Counted from the first letter of the stretch, positions 32,815-41,475 are shown. The stretch is DNA of 64,000 nucleotides from Senegalimassilia anaerobia JC110 (GCF_000236865.1 NZ_HE611014.1:608359-672358); one strand, 5' to 3'. Translations and numbers: made by a program. Notes: a model not told the origin generated them from the sequence alone.

Positions 32815-34389
32815 ATGACTGACGGGAACATGTTCTGCTTCCAATGTGAACAAACGGCGGGATGCACCGCCTGTACCGGAGCCGCCGGCGTATGCGGCAA
32901 GACCGCCGATGTGGCTCGGCTGCAAGACGAGCTGACCGGGGCATTGATCGCCCTGGCCCGAGCAGAGAACGGCGGAAAGGGGGATTCCGAGTCCGATGGG
33001 CTTATGCTCGAAGGCATGTTCGCCTGCGTGAGCAACGTCAGCTTCGACCCCGAGGCCATTGCCGCCCTTGAGCGCCGCGTTCGCGCTAAGGCTATCGCCC
33101 TGGGCGAATTCGATCTGTACGACATGGGCGAGTTGTGGGACGCACAGGAGGATATCCGCAGCCTGAAGAGCTTGCTGCTTTTCGGCATGCGCGGCGTGGC
33201 AGCGTATGCCTATCATGCGCAGGCGTTGGGGAAGTCGGACCCTGCTGTGACAGCGTTCCTGTATGAGGGTATGCGGGCCGTCGGCTCCGATCTGGGCATG
33301 GACGAGCTGCTGCCTTTGGTTCTCAAGTGCGGCGAGGTCAACTTGGCCGCCATGGCGGCTTTGGAGGACGCGAACATCTCCGCCTACGGCAAGCCCGAGC
33401 CCGCGACGGTTGAACTCAAGGTCGAGGCGGGCCCCTTCATCGTGGTCACCGGCCATGACCTGCACGATCTCAAGCAGCTTTTGGAGCGGACCGAAGGCCG
33501 CGGCGTGAACGTGTACACCCACGGCGAGATGCTCCCTGCAAACGCCTATCCCGAGCTGCGCAAGTATCCGCACCTGAAAGGCAACTACGGCACCGCATGG
33601 CACAACCAGCGCAAGGAATTCAAGGACCTTCCCGCGCCGATCCTGTGGACTACCAACTGCCTACTGAAGCCGGACGAGTCGTATGCCGACCGCGTGTTCA
33701 CCACCGGTCCCGTGAGCTTCCCGGGTGCGCATGTCGTCGAGGCGGGCGAAGACGGCGCCAAGGACTTCTCGGCTCTTATCGATAAGGCGCTGGAGCTGGG
33801 CGGTTGGGCCGCTGATCGGACCTTCACCGGCATCAACGGCGGCACCAGCGTCACCACCGGATTCGGCTACGATACCGTGATGAGCGTCGCTCCCGCCGTC
33901 ATCGATGCGGTCAAGTCCGGCGACATCAAGCGCTTCATCCTGCTGGCGGGCTGCGACGGCATGCGCAAGGAGCGCAGCTACTATACCGACTTCGCCAAGA
34001 TGGCCCCCTCCGACTCCGTTATCCTGACCCTTGCCTGCGGCAAGTATCGCTTCAACGACCTGGACCTGGGCAGCATCGGCGGCATCCCGCGCCTGCTGGA
34101 CGTCGGCCAGTGCAACGACGCCTACGGCGCGATCAAGATCGCGCTCGCGTTGGCGGATGCTTTCGGCTGCGGTGTGAACGATCTGCCGCTTTCCATGGTG
34201 CTCTCCTGGTACGAGCAGAAGGCGGTGTGCATCTTGCTCACGCTGCTGCACTTGGGCATCAAGGGCATCTACTTGGGTCCCACGCTTCCGGCGTTCGTGA
34301 GCCCTGGCGTGCTACAGGTGCTGGTGGACAACTACGGTATCCGCCCCATATCCACTCCCGAAGCCGACCTTGCCCAGATCATGGGCTAG
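32815..34389 (+). CDS. hcp: Hybrid cluster protein (hydroxylamine reductase / NO-stress protein)
   Basis: 524 residues. Hcp contains a [4Fe-2S-2O] hybrid cluster plus a cubane cluster and protects anaerobes from nitric oxide; it also reduces hydroxylamine in vitro. The N-terminal cluster motif CFQCEQTAGCTACTGAAGVCGK is intact. Hybrid cluster ligands fall in VVTGHDLHDLKQLLE, VYTHGEMLPANAYPEL, LWTTNCLLKP and LLAGCDGMRKERSYYTDF, and near EQKAVCILLTLLHLGIKGIYLGP (in parts). The ATG at 32815 follows GAGGAGCG. No hcr reductase is adjacent. Divergent Crp/Fnr regulator implies control by nitrosative or redox stress. Confidence 0.95.
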   Translation: MTDGNMFCFQCEQTAGCTACTGAAGVCGKTADVARLQDELTGALIALARAENGGKGDSESDGLMLEGMFACVSNVSFDPEAIAALERRVRAKAIALGEFDLYDMGELWDAQEDIRSLKSLLLFGMRGVAAYAYHAQALGKSDPAVTAFLYEGMRAVGSDLGMDELLPLVLKCGEVNLAAMAALEDANISAYGKPEPATVELKVEAGPFIVVTGHDLHDLKQLLERTEGRGVNVYTHGEMLPANAYPELRKYPHLKGNYGTAWHNQRKEFKDLPAPILWTTNCLLKPDESYADRVFTTGPVSFPGAHVVEAGEDGAKDFSALIDKALELGGWAADRTFTGINGGTSVTTGFGYDTVMSVAPAVIDAVKSGDIKRFILLAGCDGMRKERSYYTDFAKMAPSDSVILTLACGKYRFNDLDLGSIGGIPRLLDVGQCNDAYGAIKIALALADAFGCGVNDLPLSMVLSWYEQKAVCILLTLLHLGIKGIYLGPTLPAFVSPGVLQVLVDNYGIRPISTPEADLAQIMG

Positions 34390-34552
34390 CCGGCCGATCG
34401 TTTCCCTTTGGGCGGGATTCATCCAAGGGCTGGGCTGCGACCTGCGTCGCTGCTTTTGTCCCTGTCGGTGGATACGCCAGCGCTAACGGCTATGGGAGAG
34501 GTTTGTACCCGGCAAGCGTTTCGTACCAGGGCGCCATGGCTGGTTCGCTAGA

Positions 34553-34622
34553 GTTTCGTAAGCCTCGCGACTGTGTCGCCTCGCACGGAGGCGGCTTTAG
34601 CTGGGAGGGGGGCTTACGAAAC
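34553..34622. repeat. Large inverted repeat overlapping the end of the EamA gene
   Basis: GTTTCGTAAGCC (34553-34564) and GGCTTACGAAAC (34611-34622) are perfect 12-bp arms; the loop holds a second hairpin, CGCCTC (34577-34582) with GAGGCG (34588-34593). The right arm includes the EamA stop codon at 34614. Possibly a compound terminator. Confidence 0.55.
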
Positions 34623-35522
34623 CCGCTCGGGTTCCACCGCCATCGCCTCTTGCGGGTAGGCCGGGGCATGCAGACGAGGCGGCTCGATGGTGGCGACGAA
34701 TACGCCAGCCATGATGAGCGCTGCACCCAGGAAGGCGATGGGGGTCAAGACCTCGCCAACAAGGAAAAACGAGAACACCGCAGAGCAGACCGGCTCGAGC
34801 GAGAAGGCGAACCCGGTGGTCTCGGCGGGAACATGCGGCTGCACGTAAGCCTGGGTGATGAAGCCGTAAGCCGAGCAGATGAGCGCGAGGGCGATGATGA
34901 CCGTGAGCTCGGTCGGGGTGCTGGGAAGCGTGATGCCGCCGAGCGCGGCCGCGCCGATGCCCGAGAACAGGCCGGCGAAGGCCAGCTGCCAAACGCCCAA
35001 AGCCAGCGGGTCGACCTGTTCGACGAAGCGCTTGCTGATGATGATGTGGGCGGCGTAGACGAACGCCGAAAGCAGCATGACGAGCGCGCCGGGGTTGAGG
35101 CTGGTGAAGTCGGCGCCCGAGAGCAGCAGCATGCCCCCGGTTACGACGGCGGTGCCGATGAGCACCTTGCGCTCGGGGGCGCGGCGCAGCAGCAAAGCGT
35201 TGGCGAACGGCACGATCACGACCGTCAGGCTTTGCAAAAAGCCGGCAGTGGAAGCCGAGGTGAGGCTTGAGCCCAGGCACATGCACGTAAGCTCGACCGC
35301 CATGATGGCGCCGATGACGGCGGCGCGGACGATGAGGTCGCGGTTGATGCGGAAGGTGCACTTGTGGAAAAGCAGCACGCAGACGATGAAGGCGATGGTG
35401 CAACGCAGCGCGACGATGCTCGTGGCGTTCATACCGTCCATGCCGATCTTCATCAAGGGGTACGAGAAGCCCCATGCGACGGGAACGGAAAACGAGAGCG
35501 CGATTGCCTTTTTGCGATCCAT
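34614..35522 (-). CDS. EamA/DMT-family transporter
   Basis: 302 residues with ten predicted membrane helices in two repeats of the EamA domain: AIALSFSVPVAWGFSYPLMKIGM and the FLQSLTVVIVPFANALLL region in the first, LTVIIALALICSAYGFITQAYVQPHVPAETTGFAFSLEPVCSAVFSFFLVGE (in parts) in the second. Family members export amino acids, nucleosides or other metabolites. The ATG at 35522 follows AAAGGAG. Divergent from a LysR regulator, the classic exporter/regulator pair. Substrate unknown. Confidence 0.88.
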   Translation of the reverse strand: MDRKKAIALSFSVPVAWGFSYPLMKIGMDGMNATSIVALRCTIAFIVCVLLFHKCTFRINRDLIVRAAVIGAIMAVELTCMCLGSSLTSASTAGFLQSLTVVIVPFANALLLRRAPERKVLIGTAVVTGGMLLLSGADFTSLNPGALVMLLSAFVYAAHIIISKRFVEQVDPLALGVWQLAFAGLFSGIGAAALGGITLPSTPTELTVIIALALICSAYGFITQAYVQPHVPAETTGFAFSLEPVCSAVFSFFLVGEVLTPIAFLGAALIMAGVFVATIEPPRLHAPAYPQEAMAVEPERVS

Positions 35523-35681
35523 GGGACTCCTTTTGCTTCGGAATGGTTTCATGAAAAGGATTGTGCGCTGCTAAAACGATGTAGTAAAGCGAATGTATCT
35601 TCAGTATGATTAAGCAATGCTAATAGAAGATATACAGGCTGGGGCAAAACATTTCACCGCCCCCTTTGCTACGGAGGCGTT

Positions 35682-36548
35682 ATGGCATCACGGTATCAGG
35701 TCGTCTGCGCGGTGGTCGATCGCGGGAGCCTTAAGGCGGCGGCCGACCAGCTGGGCTACACGCAAAGCGCGGTCAGCCAGGCAGTCAAGGCGCTCGAGCG
35801 CGAGCTGGGCACCACGATTTTGGAGCGGGGCAAGCAGGGCGTTTCGCTCACGCGCGACGGGAAGCAGTATCTGCCCTACCTTCGTCAGATCGTGACGGCC
35901 GAGGCCGAGCTAGAGGGAAAGCGTCAAGAGCTGCTGGGCCTGTCTTCGACCGACATCCGTATAGCAACCTTCACCAACGTGAGCCGTACCGTGCTGCCGC
36001 GCGTGATCCGCGGGTTCAGCGCTCTGCATCCCGGCGTGCACTTTACCCTTAAGCAGGGCGATTACACGCGCAACGCCCAGTGGGTGCACGACGGCGTGGT
36101 CGATTTTTGCTTCACCGCGCGAGGTTTCACGGCAGGTTTGGACATGCATATGGTCTATCACGACGAGATGGTGGCGCTGGTGTCCTCCGGGCATCCGTTG
36201 GCCGCTAAAGAGCAGGTGACGCTTGAGGATCTGGCGGCCGAACCTTTCCTTTTGCTTGACGAGGGCGAGCAGAGCCTGGTGCTCGATGCGTTTGCCGCTC
36301 ATGGGCTGCAGCCGCTGGTGACGGGCGAGGTGACCGATGACTACACCATCATGGCGATGGTCGAGGAGGGCTTGGGCGTCAGCATGCTCTATCGCCGCAC
36401 CGTGGAGGGCGTGCGCGCCGACATCAAGGTGCTTCCGATCGCGGCGGCGCCATCGCGCGATGTGGTGGCGGCATGGCGAAGCTGGGAGACCATGCCCATC
36501 GCCACCAGGAAGTTCATCGATTACATGAGCTCGCATATCGAGGCTTAG
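35682..36548 (+). CDS. LysR-family transcriptional regulator
   Basis: 288 residues. Helix-turn-helix at the N-terminus: VVCAVVDRGSLKAAADQLGYTQSAVSQAVKALERELG, then the two-lobed effector domain. The ATG at 35682 follows ACGGAGG. It is divergent from the EamA exporter with 159 bp between the starts, so it probably activates the exporter in response to its substrate. Confidence 0.9.
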   Translation: MASRYQVVCAVVDRGSLKAAADQLGYTQSAVSQAVKALERELGTTILERGKQGVSLTRDGKQYLPYLRQIVTAEAELEGKRQELLGLSSTDIRIATFTNVSRTVLPRVIRGFSALHPGVHFTLKQGDYTRNAQWVHDGVVDFCFTARGFTAGLDMHMVYHDEMVALVSSGHPLAAKEQVTLEDLAAEPFLLLDEGEQSLVLDAFAAHGLQPLVTGEVTDDYTIMAMVEEGLGVSMLYRRTVEGVRADIKVLPIAAAPSRDVVAAWRSWETMPIATRKFIDYMSSHIEA

Positions 36549-36854
36549 CTGCGTGCGGTATCGCAAATGGGATTGCCGGCGGGTGACCGCGAGGTTTCCC
36601 TGGACGTTGTGGACGAAGATCAGATGGGCGTCCTCGCGCGAAAGCCCGGTCTCCCACATGGTAGAGGCCATGGGGGACGGTCTAGAGGTTCCATCGTGTT
36701 CAACTGCAGCCGGGCCATGGTGCCACACGCTTCGTGCGAGACGATTCTCGTTGAAGGCGATATGGCCCTGGTTTCCCCGAGGTAGCTACTTGGAGTGCGT
36801 TGCCAGCATCCTATAATGACCATAAGACGATACACACAATCAAGGAGGTTCATC
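36549..36854. other. Intergenic region, no gene seen
   Basis: 306 bp with normal GC content. No convincing ORF, promoter or hairpin was found apart from the AAGGAGG site of the next gene. Confidence 0.5.
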
Positions 36855-37223
36855 ATGGAGAAGGAACTGTTCGATTACGTTGCCGAGCGCGCGGGCATTC
36901 TCGCCACCGCCGACACGAGTAAGCAGGAAACCAAGGGCGCGGCTGCTGCCTGGAAAGACGCTGTTGCCGCCGATAGCAGCGACGCCGCTGTCGAGGCTGC
37001 AACCACCAAGCTGCTCGACTTTCTTGAGGGTCGTCCCACCACGATTGATGGCGTTATCGCGTTCGCCCAGGGCCCGGCGAAGGGAATCATGGGCGAAGAG
37101 GCCGCGGCCAAAATGCTCGAAGCGCAGCTCGCGCGCAAGGAAGCGGGCGCCAAGTATTGCAATTGCCCCTCCTGCGCCGCCGCCTCCGAACTGCTTGCGA
37201 AGTTCGGCCGCATCGAGCTGTAA
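36855..37223 (+). CDS. Small Cys-motif protein of unknown function
   Basis: 122 residues. The N-terminal ~90 are acidic and helical (MEKELFDYVAERAGILATADTSKQETKGAAAAW), with an Ala-rich middle, and the C-terminus carries KYCNCPSCAAASELLAKFG, a CxCxxC group that could bind a metal or cluster. I have seen proteins of this pattern in anaerobes under a chaperone-like label, but I know of no demonstrated function. The ATG at 36855 has an ideal AAGGAGG. Monocistronic, with its own strong terminator. Confidence 0.8.
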   Translation: MEKELFDYVAERAGILATADTSKQETKGAAAAWKDAVAADSSDAAVEAATTKLLDFLEGRPTTIDGVIAFAQGPAKGIMGEEAAAKMLEAQLARKEAGAKYCNCPSCAAASELLAKFGRIEL

Positions 37224-37251
37224 TACATCTCACGCCGCAAACTATGCATAG

Positions 37252-37288
37252 AGCGCGCGGGTCCTTCGAGGCCCGCGCGCTTTTGCTT
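37252..37288 (+). terminator. Strong terminator after the small Cys-motif gene
   Basis: AGCGCGCGGG (37252-37261) and CCCGCGCGCT (37272-37281) are perfect arms, with CCT/AGG extending pairing inside the loop, followed by TTTTGCTTT. Confidence 0.85.
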
Positions 37289-37744
37289 TGATGCGCGATA
37301 GGTTCACGATAGGGGGGTGTGTGTATGCTAGAGCATCGAAGTCTCTGGCGTGCGCGTCTGAAAAGACGATACGGGTCATCCGAGGACCTCACCGACGGCC
37401 AGAGGGCGAGAAAGAAGGGCACGGAGGGAGCGAAGAGCGTTGCCGCCTAGGCTAGCCCCCCTGTCACACAAACCACCGAAGCCTCCGTTTTTGGCTATGC
37501 GCTGCGCCCGCTCGGATAGCTATCTTATTTACGCAGGTCAAGCGTGGTGTTTTCTCTGATTTGCGTTCTGTTTGTAGCAGGCTTTCGCCCTGGTGTAGAG
37601 TAATTGGGCAGAGGATTGGTGCGAACACAACGCGAGAAGGGAAACAGAGCGTTCCGTCGGGAAGCCGGAATGCTCTGTTTGCATTTTTGGGATCGTCCCA
37701 AACCCTTGCCAGCTCTGTGGCGGATGCCGAAAGCTGCAGATCGA
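37289..37744. other. Gene-free stretch at the left border of the accessory region
   Basis: No protein gene. A 15-bp stem (AAACAGAGCGTTCCG at 37642-37656 with its near-perfect complement at 37666-37680) is followed by GCATTTTT, a plus-strand terminator with no gene upstream of it. It may end an unannotated small RNA, or be left over from a lost gene. Confidence 0.45.
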
Positions 37745-38221
37745 TTATCTGCGGATTGTATTAATCCATGCCTGAATATCTTTCTCAGGAGTACGGAGCA
37801 TGGATTCATCGAACTGCACATCGAGGCCCGGCTTCACGATTGCGCCTTTGCAGGCTTCCTCAAAGTCCTTCAGCGTGTGTCCCAGCCAGCCGCCATTGGT
37901 GGCAAACGGATACACGATCTTCCCGGTCAGGTCAGCCCGCTCCAGGAAACTGCGCATGGCGGGCGCAAAGGTGTACCACCAGACAGGAGAACCCAGGATG
38001 ATGGTGTCGTAGTCTCTCCAGCCAATGTGCAGCGGCTTCAGTTCCGGGCAATAACCCTCGGCAATCTCACGCTGCCCCTGATTGACGACTTCATCATAAT
38101 CGCCATCGTAGGGAACAACCGTATCCATACGAGCAATATCCCCGCCGATTTCCCTCTGGATCATCTCGGCGATGCGCTTCGTGTTGCCTCCGTAGGAGTA
38201 GTACAGAATCAAGGTTTTCAT
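37745..38221 (-). CDS. Flavodoxin family protein (redox cluster A)
   Basis: 158 residues. FMN phosphate loop at the N-terminus, LYYSYGGNTKRIAEMI, and the flavin-stacking loops GSPVWWYTFAPAMRSFLE and PFATNGGWLGHTLKDFEE. This is the flavodoxin_4 type found with aldo/keto reductases and cupins. The ATG at 38221 has AGGAG ten bases upstream; an alternative ATG at 38239 overlaps the upstream gene's stop. Last gene of the MerR-controlled minus-strand operon. Likely an electron carrier or NAD(P)H:quinone/nitro reductase-like flavoprotein. Confidence 0.87.
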   Translation of the reverse strand: MKTLILYYSYGGNTKRIAEMIQREIGGDIARMDTVVPYDGDYDEVVNQGQREIAEGYCPELKPLHIGWRDYDTIILGSPVWWYTFAPAMRSFLERADLTGKIVYPFATNGGWLGHTLKDFEEACKGAIVKPGLDVQFDESMLRTPEKDIQAWINTIRR

Positions 38222-38235
38222 TTCACGCTTTCTCC

Positions 38236-39105
38236 TCATGCAAGAGGCTTTCCGCTGAACACGGGAAATGCGCTGAATTCACCATAGTTGGCGATGCGCT
38301 CCATGTTCTTGAGAGTTTCCATGTCTTCCTCGGAGATCGCGAAATCCACGTCCGCGTTGCTTTCCATGTGGGCGGGATCTGCCGTCTTGGGAAGCGCGAC
38401 GGCTCCAAGCTGAAGGACATAACGGATGCAGAGCTGGGCGGCAGATACGCCGTACTTCTCTGCCATCTTAACGATCGCCGGATTCTTCAGCGCCTCGCCG
38501 TGGGCGATGGGAGAGTATGCCTCCACCTGAATGCCCTGTGCCTTGCAGAAGCCCACCAATGCCGAATCGGTGTTGGTGATGTGCAGGAGGATCTGATTGA
38601 CCATGGGCATCACGCGGCAAGAGCCCAGGAGGTTCTCAAGGTCATCTTGCAGGAAGTTGGACACGCCGATTACCTTGACCTTGCCCGCCGCCCGCGCATC
38701 CTCCAACGCACGCCAGACCTCCTTGTTCTCCTCGAAATAGCGCTTCTCCACACGGAACTCGCTCCACGGCTGGGGAGAGTGGATGATCATCTGGTCGAGG
38801 TAGCCGAGCCCCATCCTCTCCAGCGTCTCATCGATGGACTTCGCCGCATCCTCGTAGGTCTTCAGCTCTGCCGCGACCTTGCTGGCGACGAACAGCTCTT
38901 CCCGGCGAACGCCGCAGGTGCGCACGCCCTCGCCGACGCCGCGTTCGTTTCCGTAGGCCTGTGCGGTGTCGATCAGGCGATAGCCCAGCTTTACCGCCTC
39001 GCGAACGGCTTCCGCCGCCTCGGCATCGTCGATGAACCAGGTGCCCAGTCCCAGCTTGGGAACCTGAACTCCGTTTGCTAACGGGTAGGTTTCATTCAAG
39101 ACCAT
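38236..39105 (-). CDS. Aldo/keto reductase (redox cluster A)
   Basis: 289 residues of the AKR5-like group. NADPH-dependent reduction of aldehydes or ketones. Catalytic tetrad is visible: Asp/Tyr in LIDTAQAYGNERGVGEG, Lys in FVASKV, and His in MIIHSPQPW. Cofactor loop: ALPKTADPAHMESNADV. The ATG at 39105 has GAGGAG nine bases upstream. It lies 4 bp downstream of the CMD gene and overlaps the flavodoxin leader. Its counterpart in cluster B is at 58423. Confidence 0.9.
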   Translation of the reverse strand: MVLNETYPLANGVQVPKLGLGTWFIDDAEAAEAVREAVKLGYRLIDTAQAYGNERGVGEGVRTCGVRREELFVASKVAAELKTYEDAAKSIDETLERMGLGYLDQMIIHSPQPWSEFRVEKRYFEENKEVWRALEDARAAGKVKVIGVSNFLQDDLENLLGSCRVMPMVNQILLHITNTDSALVGFCKAQGIQVEAYSPIAHGEALKNPAIVKMAEKYGVSAAQLCIRYVLQLGAVALPKTADPAHMESNADVDFAISEEDMETLKNMERIANYGEFSAFPVFSGKPLA

Positions 39106-39109
39106 CGTT

Positions 39110-39436
39110 CTACTCCTCGCCCCAGATATCCTTTGCCATGCGGAAAACCGCCCACGCCTTGGGCCAGCCGCAGTAGAAGGCCGCATGGGTCACGACCTCC
39201 GCGATTTCTTCTTTTGTAATACCGTTCTTCTTTGCCGCCGTCAGGTGATAGTGGAAGCTCTCATCGGTAAGCCCCTGAGCCATCAGCGCGACGACGGTCA
39301 CGAGGGAGCGGTCGCGGAGGCTGAGCTGCCCCTCTCGGCTCCAGACCTCTCCGAAGAGCACGTCGTCGTTCAGTTCCGCGAATTTCGGGGCGAATTCGCC
39401 CAGGGCATCTCTGCCTGCCGTCTGCTTGACTGCCAT
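39110..39436 (-). CDS. Carboxymuconolactone decarboxylase (CMD/AhpD-like) family protein (cluster A)
   Basis: 108 residues, a single CMD domain: DALGEFAPKFAELNDDVLFGEVW, LRDRSLVTVVALMAQGL, ITKEEIAEVVTHAAFYCGWPKAW with the conserved His. The AhpD CxxC pair is absent, so it is not a peroxidase of that type. CMD proteins beside a matching cupin often act on the same small-molecule substrate. The ATG at 39436 follows GGAAGGAA. Close relative at 60281 in cluster B. Confidence 0.88.
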   Translation of the reverse strand: MAVKQTAGRDALGEFAPKFAELNDDVLFGEVWSREGQLSLRDRSLVTVVALMAQGLTDESFHYHLTAAKKNGITKEEIAEVVTHAAFYCGWPKAWAVFRMAKDIWGEE

Positions 39437-39449
39437 GTTTCGTTCCTTC

Positions 39450-39881
39450 CTACAGCCTTGCGTACTCTTCATGGGATACCGGCTCACACCACTCGTTCTC
39501 GCAATTCTCGCCGGGAACCTCCACGGCGATATGGCTGAACCAGCTGTCCTTCTTCGCTCCGTGCCAGTGCTTGACGTTGGCGGGGATCATCACGACGCAG
39601 CCCTCGTGCAGGCTGACGGCGGCCTTGCCCTCCTCCTGGTACCAGCCCTCGCCAGCCGTGCAGATCAGGAGCTGGCCGCCTCCTTTGTCCGCGTGGTGGA
39701 TATGCCAGTTGTTGCGGCATCCCGGCTCGAAGGTCACGTTGGCGGCGAACAGGCCGCCTTCCGGATCGGTCAGCGGATTCAGGAACGAATCGCCGGTGAA
39801 GAACTGGGCATAGGCGGTGTTCGCCGTTCCCGTGCCGAATGCGTTGACCTTCTCGAACTGCTCTTTTCGTTCATATCTCAT
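39450..39881 (-). CDS. Cupin domain protein (cluster A)
   Basis: 143 residues with one cupin barrel. Motif 1 is CRNNWHIHHADKGGGQLLI with His/His/Gln ligands, and motif 2 is IPANVKHWHGA with the last His; together they hold a metal. The pairing with a CMD protein is widespread in gut bacteria. The ATG at 39881 has AGGAGG. The paralogue at 59284 has nearly the same core motifs (see findings). Confidence 0.9.
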   Translation of the reverse strand: MRYERKEQFEKVNAFGTGTANTAYAQFFTGDSFLNPLTDPEGGLFAANVTFEPGCRNNWHIHHADKGGGQLLICTAGEGWYQEEGKAAVSLHEGCVVMIPANVKHWHGAKKDSWFSHIAVEVPGENCENEWCEPVSHEEYARL

Positions 39882-39902
39882 AATTGAAACCTCCTCTAAG
39901 GA

Positions 39903-40625
39903 TCATCGATTCACGCCATAGCGCAGCCAGACCGCCCCGTCGTCCATGGCCTTCGCCTCTTTCAGCGTGAAGCCAAGGGCCTTGCTTTCCGAAATGCCTT
40001 CTGCAGCTCGGAAGACCGGCGGAGTATCCGGGCTCCCGTCTGCCGCCGCCGCCAACACGATGCTGATCTCATCGCACATCCCCGCTTGCAGGAACGACCA
40101 GTTCAGCACGCCGCCACCGCCCAGCATCAGGGTCTCGATGTTGAATTCTTCTTTCAGCTTGGAAAGGGCCAGACCGTGATCCAGCTCCGTTTCTCCCGCG
40201 ATGATGTACGAGATTCCCAGCTTTCTCAAAAATGCCCTGTAGCCGTTGCCGACCTGCTCTGTCAGCACCTCGACGACATGGGCGGTGGTGTCCACATAGC
40301 GCAGGGTGCTGCTTTTCCACCCCAGCTTGCCGTGGGGGTCCACAGAGACGTAGAACATTCCGAAGTCCGGCTGCGCGATGAAATCACCTGCCGGAACGGC
40401 CGGCGCATCTTCGTCCAGGTCCGGCTTCCTGTAGAAGGTGAAGTTGTCGTCCGTTGTCACCCTGCCGGACAGCCAGCCCTGGTGATGGTAAAAGGGCTCT
40501 TTCCCGAAGGCGATGTCGTAGAACGCATCGCCCGCCGCTCTGCCCTGTGGCGTTCCCATGTAATCGCCCATGATCTTTCCGTCCAAAGCGCACATCATGT
40601 GGCAGAAAACATACGGCCTGTTCAC
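39903..40625 (-). CDS. Dihydrofolate reductase-fold (RibD C-terminal-like) oxidoreductase
   Basis: 240 residues from a GTG at 40625 with AGGAGGGG ahead of it. The fold is that of RibD-C/DHFR: VFCHMMCALDGKI, the central domain, then GISYIIAGETELDH and IETLMLGGGGVLNWSFLQAGMCDEI, where the Gly-rich loop binds NADPH. First gene of the operon driven by the MerR-type promoter at 40695-40725. Substrate is unknown; it is probably not a true folate or riboflavin enzyme, judging from the redox-cluster context. Confidence 0.85.
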   Translation of the reverse strand: MNRPYVFCHMMCALDGKIMGDYMGTPQGRAAGDAFYDIAFGKEPFYHHQGWLSGRVTTDDNFTFYRKPDLDEDAPAVPAGDFIAQPDFGMFYVSVDPHGKLGWKSSTLRYVDTTAHVVEVLTEQVGNGYRAFLRKLGISYIIAGETELDHGLALSKLKEEFNIETLMLGGGGVLNWSFLQAGMCDEISIVLAAAADGSPDTPPVFRAAEGISESKALGFTLKEAKAMDDGAVWLRYGVNR

Positions 40626-40694
40626 GTTCGATTCCCCTCCTTATGATTGACAAACATTCTGTTTGGAAGCATGCTTCCTTTGAACTTCATGTGC

Positions 40695-40725
40695 ATCCTA
40701 GAACTTGAAGTTAACTTTAAGTCAA
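40695..40725 (-). promoter_or_regulatory. MerR-type promoter with 19-bp spacer and embedded operator
   Basis: On the minus strand TTGACT (40720-40725), 19 bp, TAGGAT (40695-40700). The spacer contains the near-perfect palindrome ACTTGAAGTTAACTTTAAGT (40703-40722, one mismatched pair). Overlong spacer plus central dyad is the hallmark of promoters activated by MerR-family proteins through DNA untwisting. Confidence 0.85.
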
Positions 40726-40758
40726 GGGGATTCTGGAATAATTCGGAGGTGTTTTCAG

Positions 40759-41226
40759 ATGGTCTATACGGTGGGGGAAATGGCGAAGCTGCTGGGGGTT
40801 GCGGCGTCCACCTTGCGCTACTACGACAAGGAGGGGCTGCTGCCCTTCGTGGAGCGCTCCTCCGGTGGCATTCGTATGTTCCGGGAATCGGATATCGAAT
40901 GGCTGCAGGTGATCAGCTGCATGAAGAAAGCCGGGATGTCCATCAAGGATATCCGGCAGTACATCGAGATGGCGCTGCAAGGAGACGACACCATCGATTT
41001 GCGCCTTGCCATGTTCCGGCGCCAACAAGAAGTTCTGAAACAGCAGATGGCGGAATTGCAGCACACCATGGAGATGGTGGATTACAAGTGCTGGTATTAC
41101 GAAACGGCGAAGGAAGCGGGCACGGTCGATGCCCCGCAGAAGATGGAGCTTGCCGAAGTCCCGGAACGCTTTCGGAAGATTCGACAGGAGCTGCGCACTG
41201 CGCCGGGGACTGTGGCAACGATATGA
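40759..41226 (+). CDS. MerR-family transcriptional regulator (cluster A)
   Basis: 155 residues: MerR winged helix at the N-terminus (MVYTVGEMAKLLGVAASTLRYYDKEGLLPFVERSSGGIRMF), then the long coiled dimer helix (about 80-120) and a short C-terminus without a metal-binding CxC loop. This places it with the NmlR/AdhR-like regulators that answer electrophiles or aldehydes. The ATG at 40759 follows CGGAGGTG. Divergent from the redox operon whose promoter carries its likely operator. Confidence 0.9.
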   Translation: MVYTVGEMAKLLGVAASTLRYYDKEGLLPFVERSSGGIRMFRESDIEWLQVISCMKKAGMSIKDIRQYIEMALQGDDTIDLRLAMFRRQQEVLKQQMAELQHTMEMVDYKCWYYETAKEAGTVDAPQKMELAEVPERFRKIRQELRTAPGTVATI

Positions 41227-41306
41227 CAAGACTGCTTAGGCAACGGCAGTCAACCGCTTGATTATCACGGTAACTTTATCGTTCAAAAAGTACTACTAAC
41301 AAACGA

Positions 41307-41363
41307 CCACCCCGGCTATCCGCGGTTCGCGGAAGAGCAGGGGAGCTCTTGTCGCCGGGGTGG
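41307..41363. other. Three-way-junction-like structured element
   Basis: Outer arms CCACCCCGGC (41307-41316) and GCCGGGGTGG (41354-41363) enclose two further perfect hairpins: TCCGCG/CGCGGA (41319-41333) and AAGAGC/GCTCTT (41333-41350). AACCTTTTC follows. It may end the merR transcript, but the cloverleaf-like layout is unusual for a terminator. Confidence 0.55.
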
Positions 41364-41475
41364 AACCTTTTCAACTCGCAGGATAGCAGAATCGCCTCGC
41401 AAGCCGGAATCAGCACGGGACGGCAGCGGGCAGAACCGCCACCCCTAGATTACTCTCACGCTGCCACTGGCAGCC

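Noticed and set aside
41307..41363. tRNA gene at the cloverleaf-like element
   Set aside because: Three stems meet, but there is no 7-bp acceptor/5-bp anticodon/T-arm geometry, no GTTCRANYC T-loop in place and no CCA end.
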